A DNA stretch of 55,724 nt, taken from Amycolatopsis acidicola. Lineage in GTDB: Bacteria > Actinomycetota > Actinomycetes > Mycobacteriales > Pseudonocardiaceae. This document shows positions 1 through 7,109 of the stretch, piece after piece. The first letter of the stretch is position 1. Each line of letters opens with the position of its first letter. The stretch spans positions 1 through 55,724 of the forward strand of contig NZ_VMNW02000057.1 in the NCBI RefSeq assembly GCF_007713735.2, written 5' to 3'. Below the pieces are notes generated by a model. The model did not search any database and was not told where the DNA came from. It saw only the letters and a list, made by a program, of their open reading frames with translations. A program made the position numbers and the translations under genes.

Positions 1-43
1 GCTTGGGGGCGTGGGGACTTGGCGGCCGTGCGGCGGGTTGGTG

Positions 44-190
44 GGTGGCGGTGCGGCTGGGCCCGAGTTTGCCGCTCCCGCGCGTGGGTTGGCCGCTCCC
101 GTTGGCGTGTTGGCTGCTCCCGCGAGCGAGTTGGCTGCTGCCGTTGGCGTGTTGGCCGCTCCCGCGCGTGGGTTGGCTCGACTCGGTTCT
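44..190. repeat. 21-bp-period GTTGGC array (locus 1)
   Basis: At least six units carry the core G-[TGA]-G-TTGGC (first one GAGTTTGC), beginning at 65, 86, 107, 128, 149 and 170, so the period is exactly 21 bp. Variable linkers such as CGCTCCC lie between cores. A decayed unit may start near 44. Only the GTTGGC orientation is present; the opposite GCCAAC arm seen at the other two loci is missing. Nothing here has a convincing ribosome-binding site or protein signature. The arrays at 11002-11421 and 55427-55724 belong to the same family. Confidence 0.85.
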
Positions 191-204
191 CGCGAGGGTT
201 GGGA

Positions 205-400
205 GAGCAACGGACGCGCGCAGAGCGCGCTGGGTGCCCCTCCGCCGCCCCGATCCGCAAGTGTTTGTGGAGGCGGGGATTTGTCAAGGCGGGAAAGACT
301 ACCTTGACGAATCCCCGCCTCCACAAAGGATGGCTGAGGATCGAGGCGGCGGAGGGGCGTGGCCGTCGGGAGGCTCGCGTCGCGTCGCCGGGTGGCGGTT
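205..400 (-). repeat. Nested palindromic dispersed element, copy 1 (reverse orientation)
   Basis: The outer arms pair 236-256 with 338-358. The inner arms pair 266-289 with 302-325, a 24-bp stem with one G-T mismatch around a 12-base loop. The innermost part holds GTCAAGGCGGGAAAG, matching the reverse complement of the core of copy 3. Flanks outside the palindrome also match copies 2 and 3 (for example the CGCGCGTCCGTTGCT side), so this is a true repeated element with a direction rather than a chance hairpin. Edges are approximate. Confidence 0.8.
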
Positions 401-426
401 CCGTTCGCCGAGACAGGCATCGCGGT

Positions 427-592
427 GACCTGGCAACGAGAGCCGACAACGCCCGATGGCCACACCCCTCCGCCGCTCCGATCCCTGCCGTCCTTTGCGA
501 TCTCGGTGCCGAGATCGCGAACACTCCCGGATCGGGGTGGCGGAGGGGTGCACAAAGCGCGCCCCGTGCGCGGCCGTTGCTGCCGCAGCGCA
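427..592 (+). repeat. Nested palindromic dispersed element, copy 2
   Basis: The outer arms 463-484 and 529-550 pair with two mismatches. An inner perfect stem pairs GCGATCTCGG (497-506) with 509-518. The right flank GGGGTGCACAAAGCGCG followed by GGCCGTTGCTG matches copy 3 and, inverted, copy 1. Copies 1 and 2 lie head to head. The non-coding stretch 1-603 is fully accounted for by the array and these two elements; no gene is supported in it. Confidence 0.8.
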
Positions 593-603
593 AGAGAAAC
601 GAA

Positions 604-1416
604 TCACCTCGGCTGGTGCATCATCCTCAGGGCCGCATCGGCCGAGGTGACTACCGTCGAGTCTTCCGCGGCATCACCGGCCAGCTCCGCCACCAAGCCC
701 ACATCCTTGCGCAGCAACCCCGCTGCGTGTGCGGCCAGCCGCTCCAGGGAACCGCCCCCATCGACGACACGGCCCAGTGCGAAGCTGTTCGCCGTGCCGT
801 GGGTGATCACTTCGCCGAGACGCTGCGGGTCGACGCCCAGCGCTTCCCCGAGGCCGAGTGTGCTCATCGAGGTCGCGAGGTTCGCCGTGAACAGGACGTT
901 GTTCAGCAGCTTCGTCACCTGCCCCGCACCGACATCACCGAGGCGCACCACCGGGTTCCCGTACGTCTCGAAGACCGGACGGCATCGCTCCACCGCCTCC
1001 TCGGGCCCACCGGCCATCACCAGCAACCGCCCTGCTTCGGCGGCCATCCCGCCACCGCTCACGGGCGCGTCGATCAGCGTCACGCCCCGCTCCGCCGCGA
1101 CACCGGCCAGGCGGCGGCACGTGTCCGGGTGCACCGTGCTGTGCACGGCGATCACCCCGCCGCGCGCGAGGCCCGACAGTACCGCCGTGACAACCTCTTC
1201 CACATCAGCGTCGTTCACCACGCACACGCACACGAGATCGCACATCGCCGCCAGCTCGGCGGGGGAGGAGGCCACCTTCGCGGACGTGTCGGCGTACGGC
1301 TCGAGCGAAGCCGGGCGCCGCGCCCACAGCGTGGTCGGATAACCGCCTTCGACGATGCGGCGCGCCATCGGGCCGCCTTGGCTGCCGAGGCCGATGAAAC
1401 CCACGCGCGGACTCAT
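604..1416 (-). CDS. NAD(P)-dependent oxidoreductase, 3-hydroxyisobutyrate dehydrogenase family
   Basis: A 270-residue beta-hydroxyacid dehydrogenase. The N-terminal Rossmann motif is GFIGLGSQGGPMA, the substrate motif is DAPVSGG, and the catalytic lysine sits in GQVTKLLNNV. This family oxidises 3-hydroxyacids such as 3-hydroxyisobutyrate or tartronate semialdehyde; the substrate here is unknown. ATG at 1416 is chosen because it follows GGAGGAA at good spacing and overlaps the stop of the upstream DoxX gene by 4 bases, implying translational coupling. It is the last gene of the leftward catabolic operon. Family confidence is high, substrate confidence low. Confidence 0.88.
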   Translation of the reverse strand: MSPRVGFIGLGSQGGPMARRIVEGGYPTTLWARRPASLEPYADTSAKVASSPAELAAMCDLVCVCVVNDADVEEVVTAVLSGLARGGVIAVHSTVHPDTCRRLAGVAAERGVTLIDAPVSGGGMAAEAGRLLVMAGGPEEAVERCRPVFETYGNPVVRLGDVGAGQVTKLLNNVLFTANLATSMSTLGLGEALGVDPQRLGEVITHGTANSFALGRVVDGGGSLERLAAHAAGLLRKDVGLVAELAGDAAEDSTVVTSADAALRMMHQPR

Positions 1417-1925
1417 GAAGTTCCTCCCACCGTAACGGGTGCGGGCCGCCAGAACGTGGCGAGCAGGCCGGCCGTCGCGACCACGGCGAGGCCCAGCGCG
1501 ATCCCGCCGCCGAGCCAGCCGGTCATCTCGATACCCGCCGCGTGGTCCACCGACCAGGCGCCCGGCCCGCTGACCGCCAGCCCGAGACAGACCACGGCGA
1601 GCACGAGCACATACTCGTAACCGTCTTTGAACACGAAGAAACCGTTGCGCCGGTGAGCGAGCAGCCCCGCCACGAGCATCACCGAGATGATCGCGGCGCA
1701 CGCGAGCGAAGTGAACAGGCCGAGGATCAGCAGCGCACCCGCCCCGATCTCGGTGACCACGCTCAGCCAGGCCTGCAGTTTCCCGTTCCGCAGCCCCAGC
1801 CCGGCGAACCACCGCGCGGTGCCTTCGATCTTTCCCCCGCCCAGCCAATGGTTCCAGCCGTGCAGGATCATCGTGCCGCCGACAGCCAGCCGGACCAGCA
1901 GCAGCGCGAGTACGGACGCGGTCAT
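1413..1925 (-). CDS. DoxX family membrane protein
   Basis: A 170-residue hydrophobic protein with about four membrane segments (roughly residues 5-20, 55-80, 82-98 and 105-125) and a further hydrophobic stretch near the C-terminus. The early HGWNHWLGGGK motif and the segment order fit DoxX/DoxD-like proteins, some of which form membrane oxidoreductase complexes or accompany oxidative catabolism. No catalytic residue can be assigned. It overlaps the dehydrogenase downstream by 4 bases and starts 4 bases after the upstream hydrolase stop, so it belongs to the same transcript. Confidence 0.8.
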   Translation of the reverse strand: MTASVLALLLVRLAVGGTMILHGWNHWLGGGKIEGTARWFAGLGLRNGKLQAWLSVVTEIGAGALLILGLFTSLACAAIISVMLVAGLLAHRRNGFFVFKDGYEYVLVLAVVCLGLAVSGPGAWSVDHAAGIEMTGWLGGGIALGLAVVATAGLLATFWRPAPVTVGGTS

Positions 1926-1929
1926 CGCC

Positions 1930-2757
1930 TCACCTCAGACATCGTTCCACAAAGGACAGAACACGGGCGTGGTAGTCCGGCGCGGTCAGGCCCAGGCTCA
2001 GGTTGTGCCCGCCGCCCGGCTGCCGGTTGACCACGACACGAGGCGAGCCGGTGAACAGGCTTGCGACCTCGGCCATGGATTCGCTGTCGTTGCGCCAGAT
2101 CCGGTCGTACTCGCCGAGCGTGTACTGCACGGGCACCCGCACCCGCGGCGCTTCCAGCGCGAACTCGCGAGGAGCCCAGCGCGCCAGCAGCTCGGACTCG
2201 TACGCGGGCGCACGCGCGACGAACCGGGCACCGCCGAGCGCCTCCGGTGGATAGAGCTCCCTGGGTTCCCACAACAGTTTCTGCAACCCGATGGGCCCGG
2301 ACCCGTTCTGCCGCGCGAAAACGACCTCCGCGGCCTCGGGCTGGAACCGGCGCCCGGTGCCCGCCAGCTCGACCCCGAGCAGATCGTCCACAGGGGACGA
2401 CGCCATCCGGACGGCCAGCTCCGAACCCGCGGAATGCGCCAGCAGGAACAACCCCGCGCCGCGCTTCGACACCAGCCGGTCCACGGCCGCATAAGCGAGC
2501 TCGACGCGCTTTCCGGCGTCCCCCAGGTCGTTCCCCGCGAGAGACGACGCCCCATAACCCGGCCGGTCCAGCGCGACAACGGTGAACCCGCGCGTCGCGA
2601 AGAAGTCCACAAGGGACAGTTTCTCGCACCCGGGGTAGTGGAAGTAGGCCGCGCTCGCCGCGCCGCCGTGCAGGGCGACGACGACCGCGCGCGGATCCGG
2701 GACTTCCCTTACCAGCGCGGAAATCGGCACCCCGTCGACGTCGGCGGTGACCGTCAT
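1930..2757 (-). CDS. alpha/beta-fold hydrolase
   Basis: A 275-residue protein with an HGG oxyanion segment near residue 30, a nucleophile elbow LLAHSAGSE (a Gly-to-Ala variant of GxSxG) and a late GGGHN histidine; an acidic residue in the LGEYDR stretch could complete the triad. Likely a cytoplasmic esterase or thioester/C-C hydrolase. It overlaps the thiolase-like gene upstream through ATGA, so it is probably coupled to it. The substrate cannot be predicted; release of an intermediate from the CoA-linked pathway is one possibility (inference). Confidence 0.85.
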   Translation of the reverse strand: MTVTADVDGVPISALVREVPDPRAVVVALHGGAASAAYFHYPGCEKLSLVDFFATRGFTVVALDRPGYGASSLAGNDLGDAGKRVELAYAAVDRLVSKRGAGLFLLAHSAGSELAVRMASSPVDDLLGVELAGTGRRFQPEAAEVVFARQNGSGPIGLQKLLWEPRELYPPEALGGARFVARAPAYESELLARWAPREFALEAPRVRVPVQYTLGEYDRIWRNDSESMAEVASLFTGSPRVVVNRQPGGGHNLSLGLTAPDYHARVLSFVERCLR

Positions 2758-4400
2758 GAGGCCGACCGCAGCAACAGCACGCCACTCGGTGTCAGCCCGC
2801 CGCTGGTGACCACGGCGACCCCCGCGCCGGGAACCTGACGCTCCCCGCCCTCGCCGCGCAGCTGCGTGACGGCTTCGTGCACCAGGCCCATCCCGTGCGT
2901 GCGCCCGTGCGAAAGCTGGCCGCCGTGGGTGTTGAGCGGCAACAGGCCGTCGCGCGCGATGTTCTTGCCGCCGTCGAGGAAATCCCTCGCCTCACCGATC
3001 CCGCAGAACCCCAGCCCTTCCAGCCAGGACAGGCAGTTGAAGGTGAACCCGTCGTAGAGCATCGCCAGCTCGACGTCGCCGGGCCGGAGCGAGGTGCGCG
3101 ACCACAGGTGCGCGGCCTGCCCGAGCACCTGCGGCTCGTGGTAAAGCGTGCTCTGGTCCCAATCGAGCCGTTCGACGATCTGCGTGCCCGCCGCCTCCAC
3201 GTGCACCGGCGGCTTCGCGAGATCGGCCGCCGCGTCCTTCGCCGAGACGATCACGGCGACCGCGGCGTCGCACGGTACATCGCAGTCGTAGAGCCCGAAC
3301 GGCGTGGTGATCATCCGGGCGCCGAGGTAGTCGTCCATGGTCATCGGCTCGCGGTAGATCGCCGTCGGGTTCAGCGCGGCGTTGGCGCGCTGGTTCAGCG
3401 CGATCCAGCCCAGCGTCTCCCGCGTGGTGCCGTAGCGGTGGAAATGCCGCCCCGCGTTCTGGGCCAGCGTGTGCGCCGCCGAAGTGGCCCCGAACGGCGC
3501 GACCCAGCTCGTGGTGCGGCCCGAAGGCGGCTCGATCCGGCCTGCCTTGAGCAGTTCGCCGTACGTGGATTCCCACACCGTCCGGAAACACAGCACGTGC
3601 CGCGCCAGCCCGCCCGCGACCGCCAGCATGGCCGCGATCAGCGAGCCGCCGGGCCCGAACGTCTCGCCGCCGCCGTTGTACCACACGGGTTTCAGCCCCA
3701 GCGCCGATTCCAGCGCGGTCACGCCGCCCTCGCTCATCCCGGACAGCATCCCGGCGCCGGGCCACGTGGACAGCCCGTCGATGTCCGAAAAGGACAGTCC
3801 GGCGTCGGCGACCGCACGCTCGCAGGCCCGCACGGTCAGCGAGAGCGGCGAGACCATCTGCCGGCGCCCGATCTCCGACATCCCGATGCCGGTGAGCGCG
3901 ACCTCGTCCTCGTATTTCCGGGTAGTGCGCATCGGCCGCACCTGCCGGGCGACCTCCGGGGCCGGGATCTCCTCCTCCGGCAGTCCGGCCGGCTCCGGTT
4001 GTTCCGGGACCGGCCGGAAAAGCGGCAGCCACACGTCCTCGTGCCGCTCGAACACGACCTCCATCCGCATGCCGAGGACGAGGTCTTCCGGCTCGCACTC
4101 CACCGTGTTGGTGGTGAGCCGTACCCGCGGATCCTCTTCCAGCGCCACCTGCGCCACGACGTACGGCGCGGGCATGCCGGGCAGGCTGAACCGGTGGTTC
4201 ACGGTGAACCCGACCAGCGTCGCGAACCCGGACACCTCGCGCGGCCCCAGCTCGATGCCCCGGCAGTACCGGCACACCGGCTGAGGCGGGTGGATCAGCG
4301 ACGAGCAGGACCGGCATTCGAGTATCCGCAGGCGGCCGTCCTCCCCGGAACGCCAGAAGAACTCGTTGTCCAGTGTCACCAGGGGCAACGGCCTACCCAC
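2754..4400 (-). CDS. DUF35 (zinc ribbon/OB)-thiolase-like lipid-transfer fusion protein
   Basis: A 548-residue fusion. Residues about 1-130 are a DUF35 module with a rubredoxin-like zinc ribbon (CRSC and CRYC pairs) followed by an OB fold. After a proline-rich linker, residues about 165-548 are a thiolase/SCP2-type domain ending in NTHGGQLSHGRTHGMG. The usual nucleophilic cysteine position is occupied by GGGETFGPGG, so it is unlikely to be a true thiolase. In steroid side-chain degradation, separate thiolase-like Ltp2 and the DUF35 part of ChsH2 form a retro-aldolase on beta-hydroxyacyl-CoA; this looks like a single-chain equivalent (inference). GTG at 4400 follows GGGAGG; an upstream in-frame extension lies inside the P450 and is rejected. 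Confidence 0.85.
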   Translation of the reverse strand: MGRPLPLVTLDNEFFWRSGEDGRLRILECRSCSSLIHPPQPVCRYCRGIELGPREVSGFATLVGFTVNHRFSLPGMPAPYVVAQVALEEDPRVRLTTNTVECEPEDLVLGMRMEVVFERHEDVWLPLFRPVPEQPEPAGLPEEEIPAPEVARQVRPMRTTRKYEDEVALTGIGMSEIGRRQMVSPLSLTVRACERAVADAGLSFSDIDGLSTWPGAGMLSGMSEGGVTALESALGLKPVWYNGGGETFGPGGSLIAAMLAVAGGLARHVLCFRTVWESTYGELLKAGRIEPPSGRTTSWVAPFGATSAAHTLAQNAGRHFHRYGTTRETLGWIALNQRANAALNPTAIYREPMTMDDYLGARMITTPFGLYDCDVPCDAAVAVIVSAKDAAADLAKPPVHVEAAGTQIVERLDWDQSTLYHEPQVLGQAAHLWSRTSLRPGDVELAMLYDGFTFNCLSWLEGLGFCGIGEARDFLDGGKNIARDGLLPLNTHGGQLSHGRTHGMGLVHEAVTQLRGEGGERQVPGAGVAVVTSGGLTPSGVLLLRSAS

Positions 4401-4411
4401 GAACAGCCTCC

Positions 4412-5785
4412 CTAACGGTCGATCTTCGCCTGTTGTTTCCGCCGGGTGATGGGCTCGGCGAGCCGTTGCTCGTCCACCACGGTCTGCAGCTTGGCGAGCG
4501 TTTCGTCCAGTCCGGCGCCGAGCGGCTCGCCGGGGGTGAACGTGGCGGGCAGCTTCCGCATGCCCTGGATCACCCCGATCGTCTCGTAGTGCACGGTGCC
4601 CCCGGGATCGCAGACGTAGTCCGGCATCCGGTCCAGCACCTGGGTCAGCATCCGCTTGAACACGGTGCGCGCGACGTTCGAGCCGATGCACCGGTGGATG
4701 CCGAGCCCGAAGCTGTGGTGCCGGTTTCCCTTGCGCTCCAGGTCGATCCGGTCCGGTTCGGGGAACAGCGCCGGATCCCGGTTCGCCATCGCCCAGGACA
4801 GCCAGAGCCGCTCGCCCTCCTTGAACCGCGTGCCCAGGATTTCGCAGTCCTGCGAGAAAGTCCGCGCGTCGCCGGGCGCGGGCGTGTAGAAGCGCAGGAA
4901 CTCCTCGGTGGCGGAGTCGAGCAGCGTCTCCCGCTCTCGCGACAGCCGCGCGCGCTCGTCCGGGTGTTCGCTGAGCCATTCCAGCGAGTGCGCGGTGAGC
5001 GCGGTGGTGGTGTCGAACCCGCCGCCGATGATCAGCGCGAGCACCCCGAGCAGCTCGAGGTCGCCGGGTTTGCCGTCGTCGAACTCGACCTTGAGCAACG
5101 CGTCGATCAGGCCGGGGCGCGGGTTCTCGCGGATCTCGGCCAGCCGCCCGGCGAGATCCTGGAACAGTTCCAGCTGCTGTTCCCGCACCCGCGCCATTTC
5201 CGGGGTGTCCGGTGGCGTGTACACCGACGCGTGCGTCGGCTCGCAGTACACCGTCCAGCGGTCCAGCGGGATGCCCAGCATGGCCAGGGTGAACACCGCG
5301 GGCACGATGTTCGCCAGATCGTCCACGAAGTCGATCCGCCCGGACTCGATCTTTTCGTCGAGGCAGGCGCGCGTGACCTCGTCGACGAACGGCAGCCACC
5401 GGTTCACCGCGGCCGGCGAGAGGTACGGGTTGAGCGCCTGCCGGTAGTGGCGCTGCTTCGGCGGATCCATCTCCAGGAATCCGCCCTGCACCTGGCTTTG
5501 CTGCGACGGGATCGAAATGCCCTGGTAGCCGCGCCGTTCGTTGTTCACGTCGTGGTCGTTGGAGAGCACGTCGGCCGAACGGGCCAGGTCGAACACCTCA
5601 CGCGCGCCGGCGGCCACCCAGTGCCCGCCGTAGGTGTCCGACCACGCGATCGGGCAGCGGCCGTGCATCTCCTTCGTGATCTCCTCGAACCGGCTCCGGT
5701 ACTCGGGCCGGTGCCGGTCGAACGGATACCGGTTCTTCTTGCGGTCCTCGTCGGCCGTCCGGCCCACGGCGTCGTCCACGCTCAC
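4412..5785 (-). CDS. cytochrome P450
   Basis: A 457-residue class I bacterial P450. Visible are the I-helix GGGFDTTT (about 254-261), the ExxR pair E295-R298 and the heme-ligand loop FGLGIHRCIG with Cys366. The I-helix lacks the common AGxET form, having D before TT. It is followed 28 bases upstream on the same strand by a [3Fe-4S] ferredoxin, the probable direct electron donor, and sits 11 bases from the DUF35-thiolase gene. A hydrophobic substrate entering the catabolic operon is likely hydroxylated here (inference). Confidence 0.95.
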   Translation of the reverse strand: MSVDDAVGRTADEDRKKNRYPFDRHRPEYRSRFEEITKEMHGRCPIAWSDTYGGHWVAAGAREVFDLARSADVLSNDHDVNNERRGYQGISIPSQQSQVQGGFLEMDPPKQRHYRQALNPYLSPAAVNRWLPFVDEVTRACLDEKIESGRIDFVDDLANIVPAVFTLAMLGIPLDRWTVYCEPTHASVYTPPDTPEMARVREQQLELFQDLAGRLAEIRENPRPGLIDALLKVEFDDGKPGDLELLGVLALIIGGGFDTTTALTAHSLEWLSEHPDERARLSRERETLLDSATEEFLRFYTPAPGDARTFSQDCEILGTRFKEGERLWLSWAMANRDPALFPEPDRIDLERKGNRHHSFGLGIHRCIGSNVARTVFKRMLTQVLDRMPDYVCDPGGTVHYETIGVIQGMRKLPATFTPGEPLGAGLDETLAKLQTVVDEQRLAEPITRRKQQAKIDR

Positions 5786-5813
5786 GGGAAAATCCTCTCC
5801 ACGAAGGTTCGTC

Positions 5814-6005
5814 TCAGGAGATCGAAATGGCCTGTTCCGGGCAGGACTGCACGGCCTCGCGGACCTTTTCCTCCTGATCGGCCGGCACGTCCTCGCTCAC
5901 CGGCGAGGAGTGGCCGTCCACGTCGTCGAGCTCGAACACCTTCGGGGCGATCATCGCGCACAGCGTGTGTCCCTGACAGCGCGCCTGGTCGACCTGCACC
6001 TTCAC
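5814..6005 (-). CDS. [3Fe-4S] ferredoxin
   Basis: A 63-residue P450-type ferredoxin. The cluster motif is CQGHTLC, with histidine replacing the second cysteine of a 4Fe site, and a distal CP pair near the C-terminus. This pattern is typical of single-cluster ferredoxins that serve actinobacterial P450s. It lies directly upstream of the P450 at 4412-5785. The redox partner reductase is probably the flavoprotein at 13737-14903, the only such reductase in the cluster (inference). Confidence 0.93.
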   Translation of the reverse strand: MKVQVDQARCQGHTLCAMIAPKVFELDDVDGHSSPVSEDVPADQEEKVREAVQSCPEQAISIS

Positions 6006-6047
6006 TTTTCTGCTCTCCCGTCGCGGTTTCGTGGTGGGATCCGGGAT

Positions 6048-6914
6048 TCAGGCGTGGTAGTCGTACCACTTGAGGTAGCCGCCGGCGTCCACCCGGAGCT
6101 GCACGCCGGTGACGTAACGCGCCTCATCCGAAGCAAGGAACAGCACCGCGTTGGAGATGTCAACAGGCTCGACGTAGGGCACCGGCATCGCCTGCTGCAC
6201 CGGGAACGCCTGGACGGCGTCTTCCCACTTCGGTTCGGCGAGATCGGGACGGAACGACCGGATCATCGGGTCGGCGTGCAGCATCGGGGTGTTCACGTTG
6301 GTCGGGTGGACGACGTTGGCCCGGATCCGGCGTGGCGCGAGATGCGTGGCCAGCTCGTGGATGAACTGCGAGAGCAGCTGTTTCGCCACCATGTAGGCGA
6401 CGCCGCCGAGATCGGTGCCGGTCTGCTGCATCGGCCGGGTGATCATCATCGCCGCGGTGGACCCGGTGACGACGATCGAGGCGTCCTCGCCGAGGTGCGG
6501 CAGCGCGGTGTGCACCGCGTTGAGCACGCCGACGAAGTTCGTGCCCATCACGTCGGTCCACGCCTGCACCTGCTGTTCCGGTTCGGCCTTCTGGCCGATG
6601 ATGCCGGCCTGCGCCACCACGATGTCGAGCTTGCCCAGCTCCGAAATCCCGCGCTCCAGCGCGGATTTCAGCTGCGCGGGCTCGCGCACGTCGGCCTGTT
6701 CGGCGATGATCCGGCTGCCGGTGGCCTCGACCAGCCGCACGGTCTCCTTGAGGTCCTCGGGGGAGGCCAGCGAGTACTTCAGGGACTCGAGGTCGTGGCA
6801 GATGTCGACCGCGATGATGTCGGCGCCCTCCTCGGCCAGCCGCACCGCGTGGCTGCGTCCCTGCCCGCGCGCCGCGCCCGTGACGAACGCGACCTTGCCA
6901 TCGACACGTCCCAT
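6048..6914 (-). CDS. mycofactocin-coupled SDR family oxidoreductase
   Basis: A 288-residue short-chain dehydrogenase. The nucleotide loop TGAARGQGRSHAVRLAEEGA and the VDICHD segment are hallmarks of the mycofactocin-coupled SDR group, which keep NAD(H) tightly bound and pass electrons to mycofactocin. The catalytic pair is in YMVAK. It probably oxidises an alcohol made by the neighbouring P450. It is the first gene of the leftward operon, diverging from the aldehyde dehydrogenase at 7110 across a 195-bp promoter region. The mycofactocin biosynthesis genes are not in this window. Confidence 0.9.
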   Translation of the reverse strand: MGRVDGKVAFVTGAARGQGRSHAVRLAEEGADIIAVDICHDLESLKYSLASPEDLKETVRLVEATGSRIIAEQADVREPAQLKSALERGISELGKLDIVVAQAGIIGQKAEPEQQVQAWTDVMGTNFVGVLNAVHTALPHLGEDASIVVTGSTAAMMITRPMQQTGTDLGGVAYMVAKQLLSQFIHELATHLAPRRIRANVVHPTNVNTPMLHADPMIRSFRPDLAEPKWEDAVQAFPVQQAMPVPYVEPVDISNAVLFLASDEARYVTGVQLRVDAGGYLKWYDYHA

Positions 6915-7109
6915 GTTCCGTTCCCTTCTCCGCGGCGCTGGGAAGAATCATCCTTCCAAATGCGAGAACCATACTCTCATCGGCCTGCGGACAAAAGACC
7001 TGCCAGTTCGGGCTGTATCTCGGCGGGCTGGGGCTGCTAGAGTGCGTATCGCCGACAGTAAGATTTCCGATTTGCGAGAACCTTGTTTCCAGCACCGCGA
7101 GGAGGCGGG
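6915..7109. promoter_or_regulatory. divergent promoter region with repeated TGCGAGAACC
   Basis: This intergenic region drives the two diverging catabolic operons. It contains an exact 10-bp direct repeat TGCGAGAACC at 6961-6970 and 7073-7082. The first copy lies in a dyad GAGA-N7-TCTC (6964-6978). An imperfect 17-bp palindrome GGAAGAATCATCCTTCC spans 6941-6957. Base composition is clearly richer in A+T than the genes. Which regulator binds is unknown; the nearest one is the TetR at 13055. Confidence 0.5.

Noticed and set aside
4401..5399. N-terminal extension of the DUF35-thiolase frame through the P450 gene
   Set aside because: It is composition-driven, lacks any domain, and overlaps a clear P450; the GTG at 4400 has a good ribosome-binding site.
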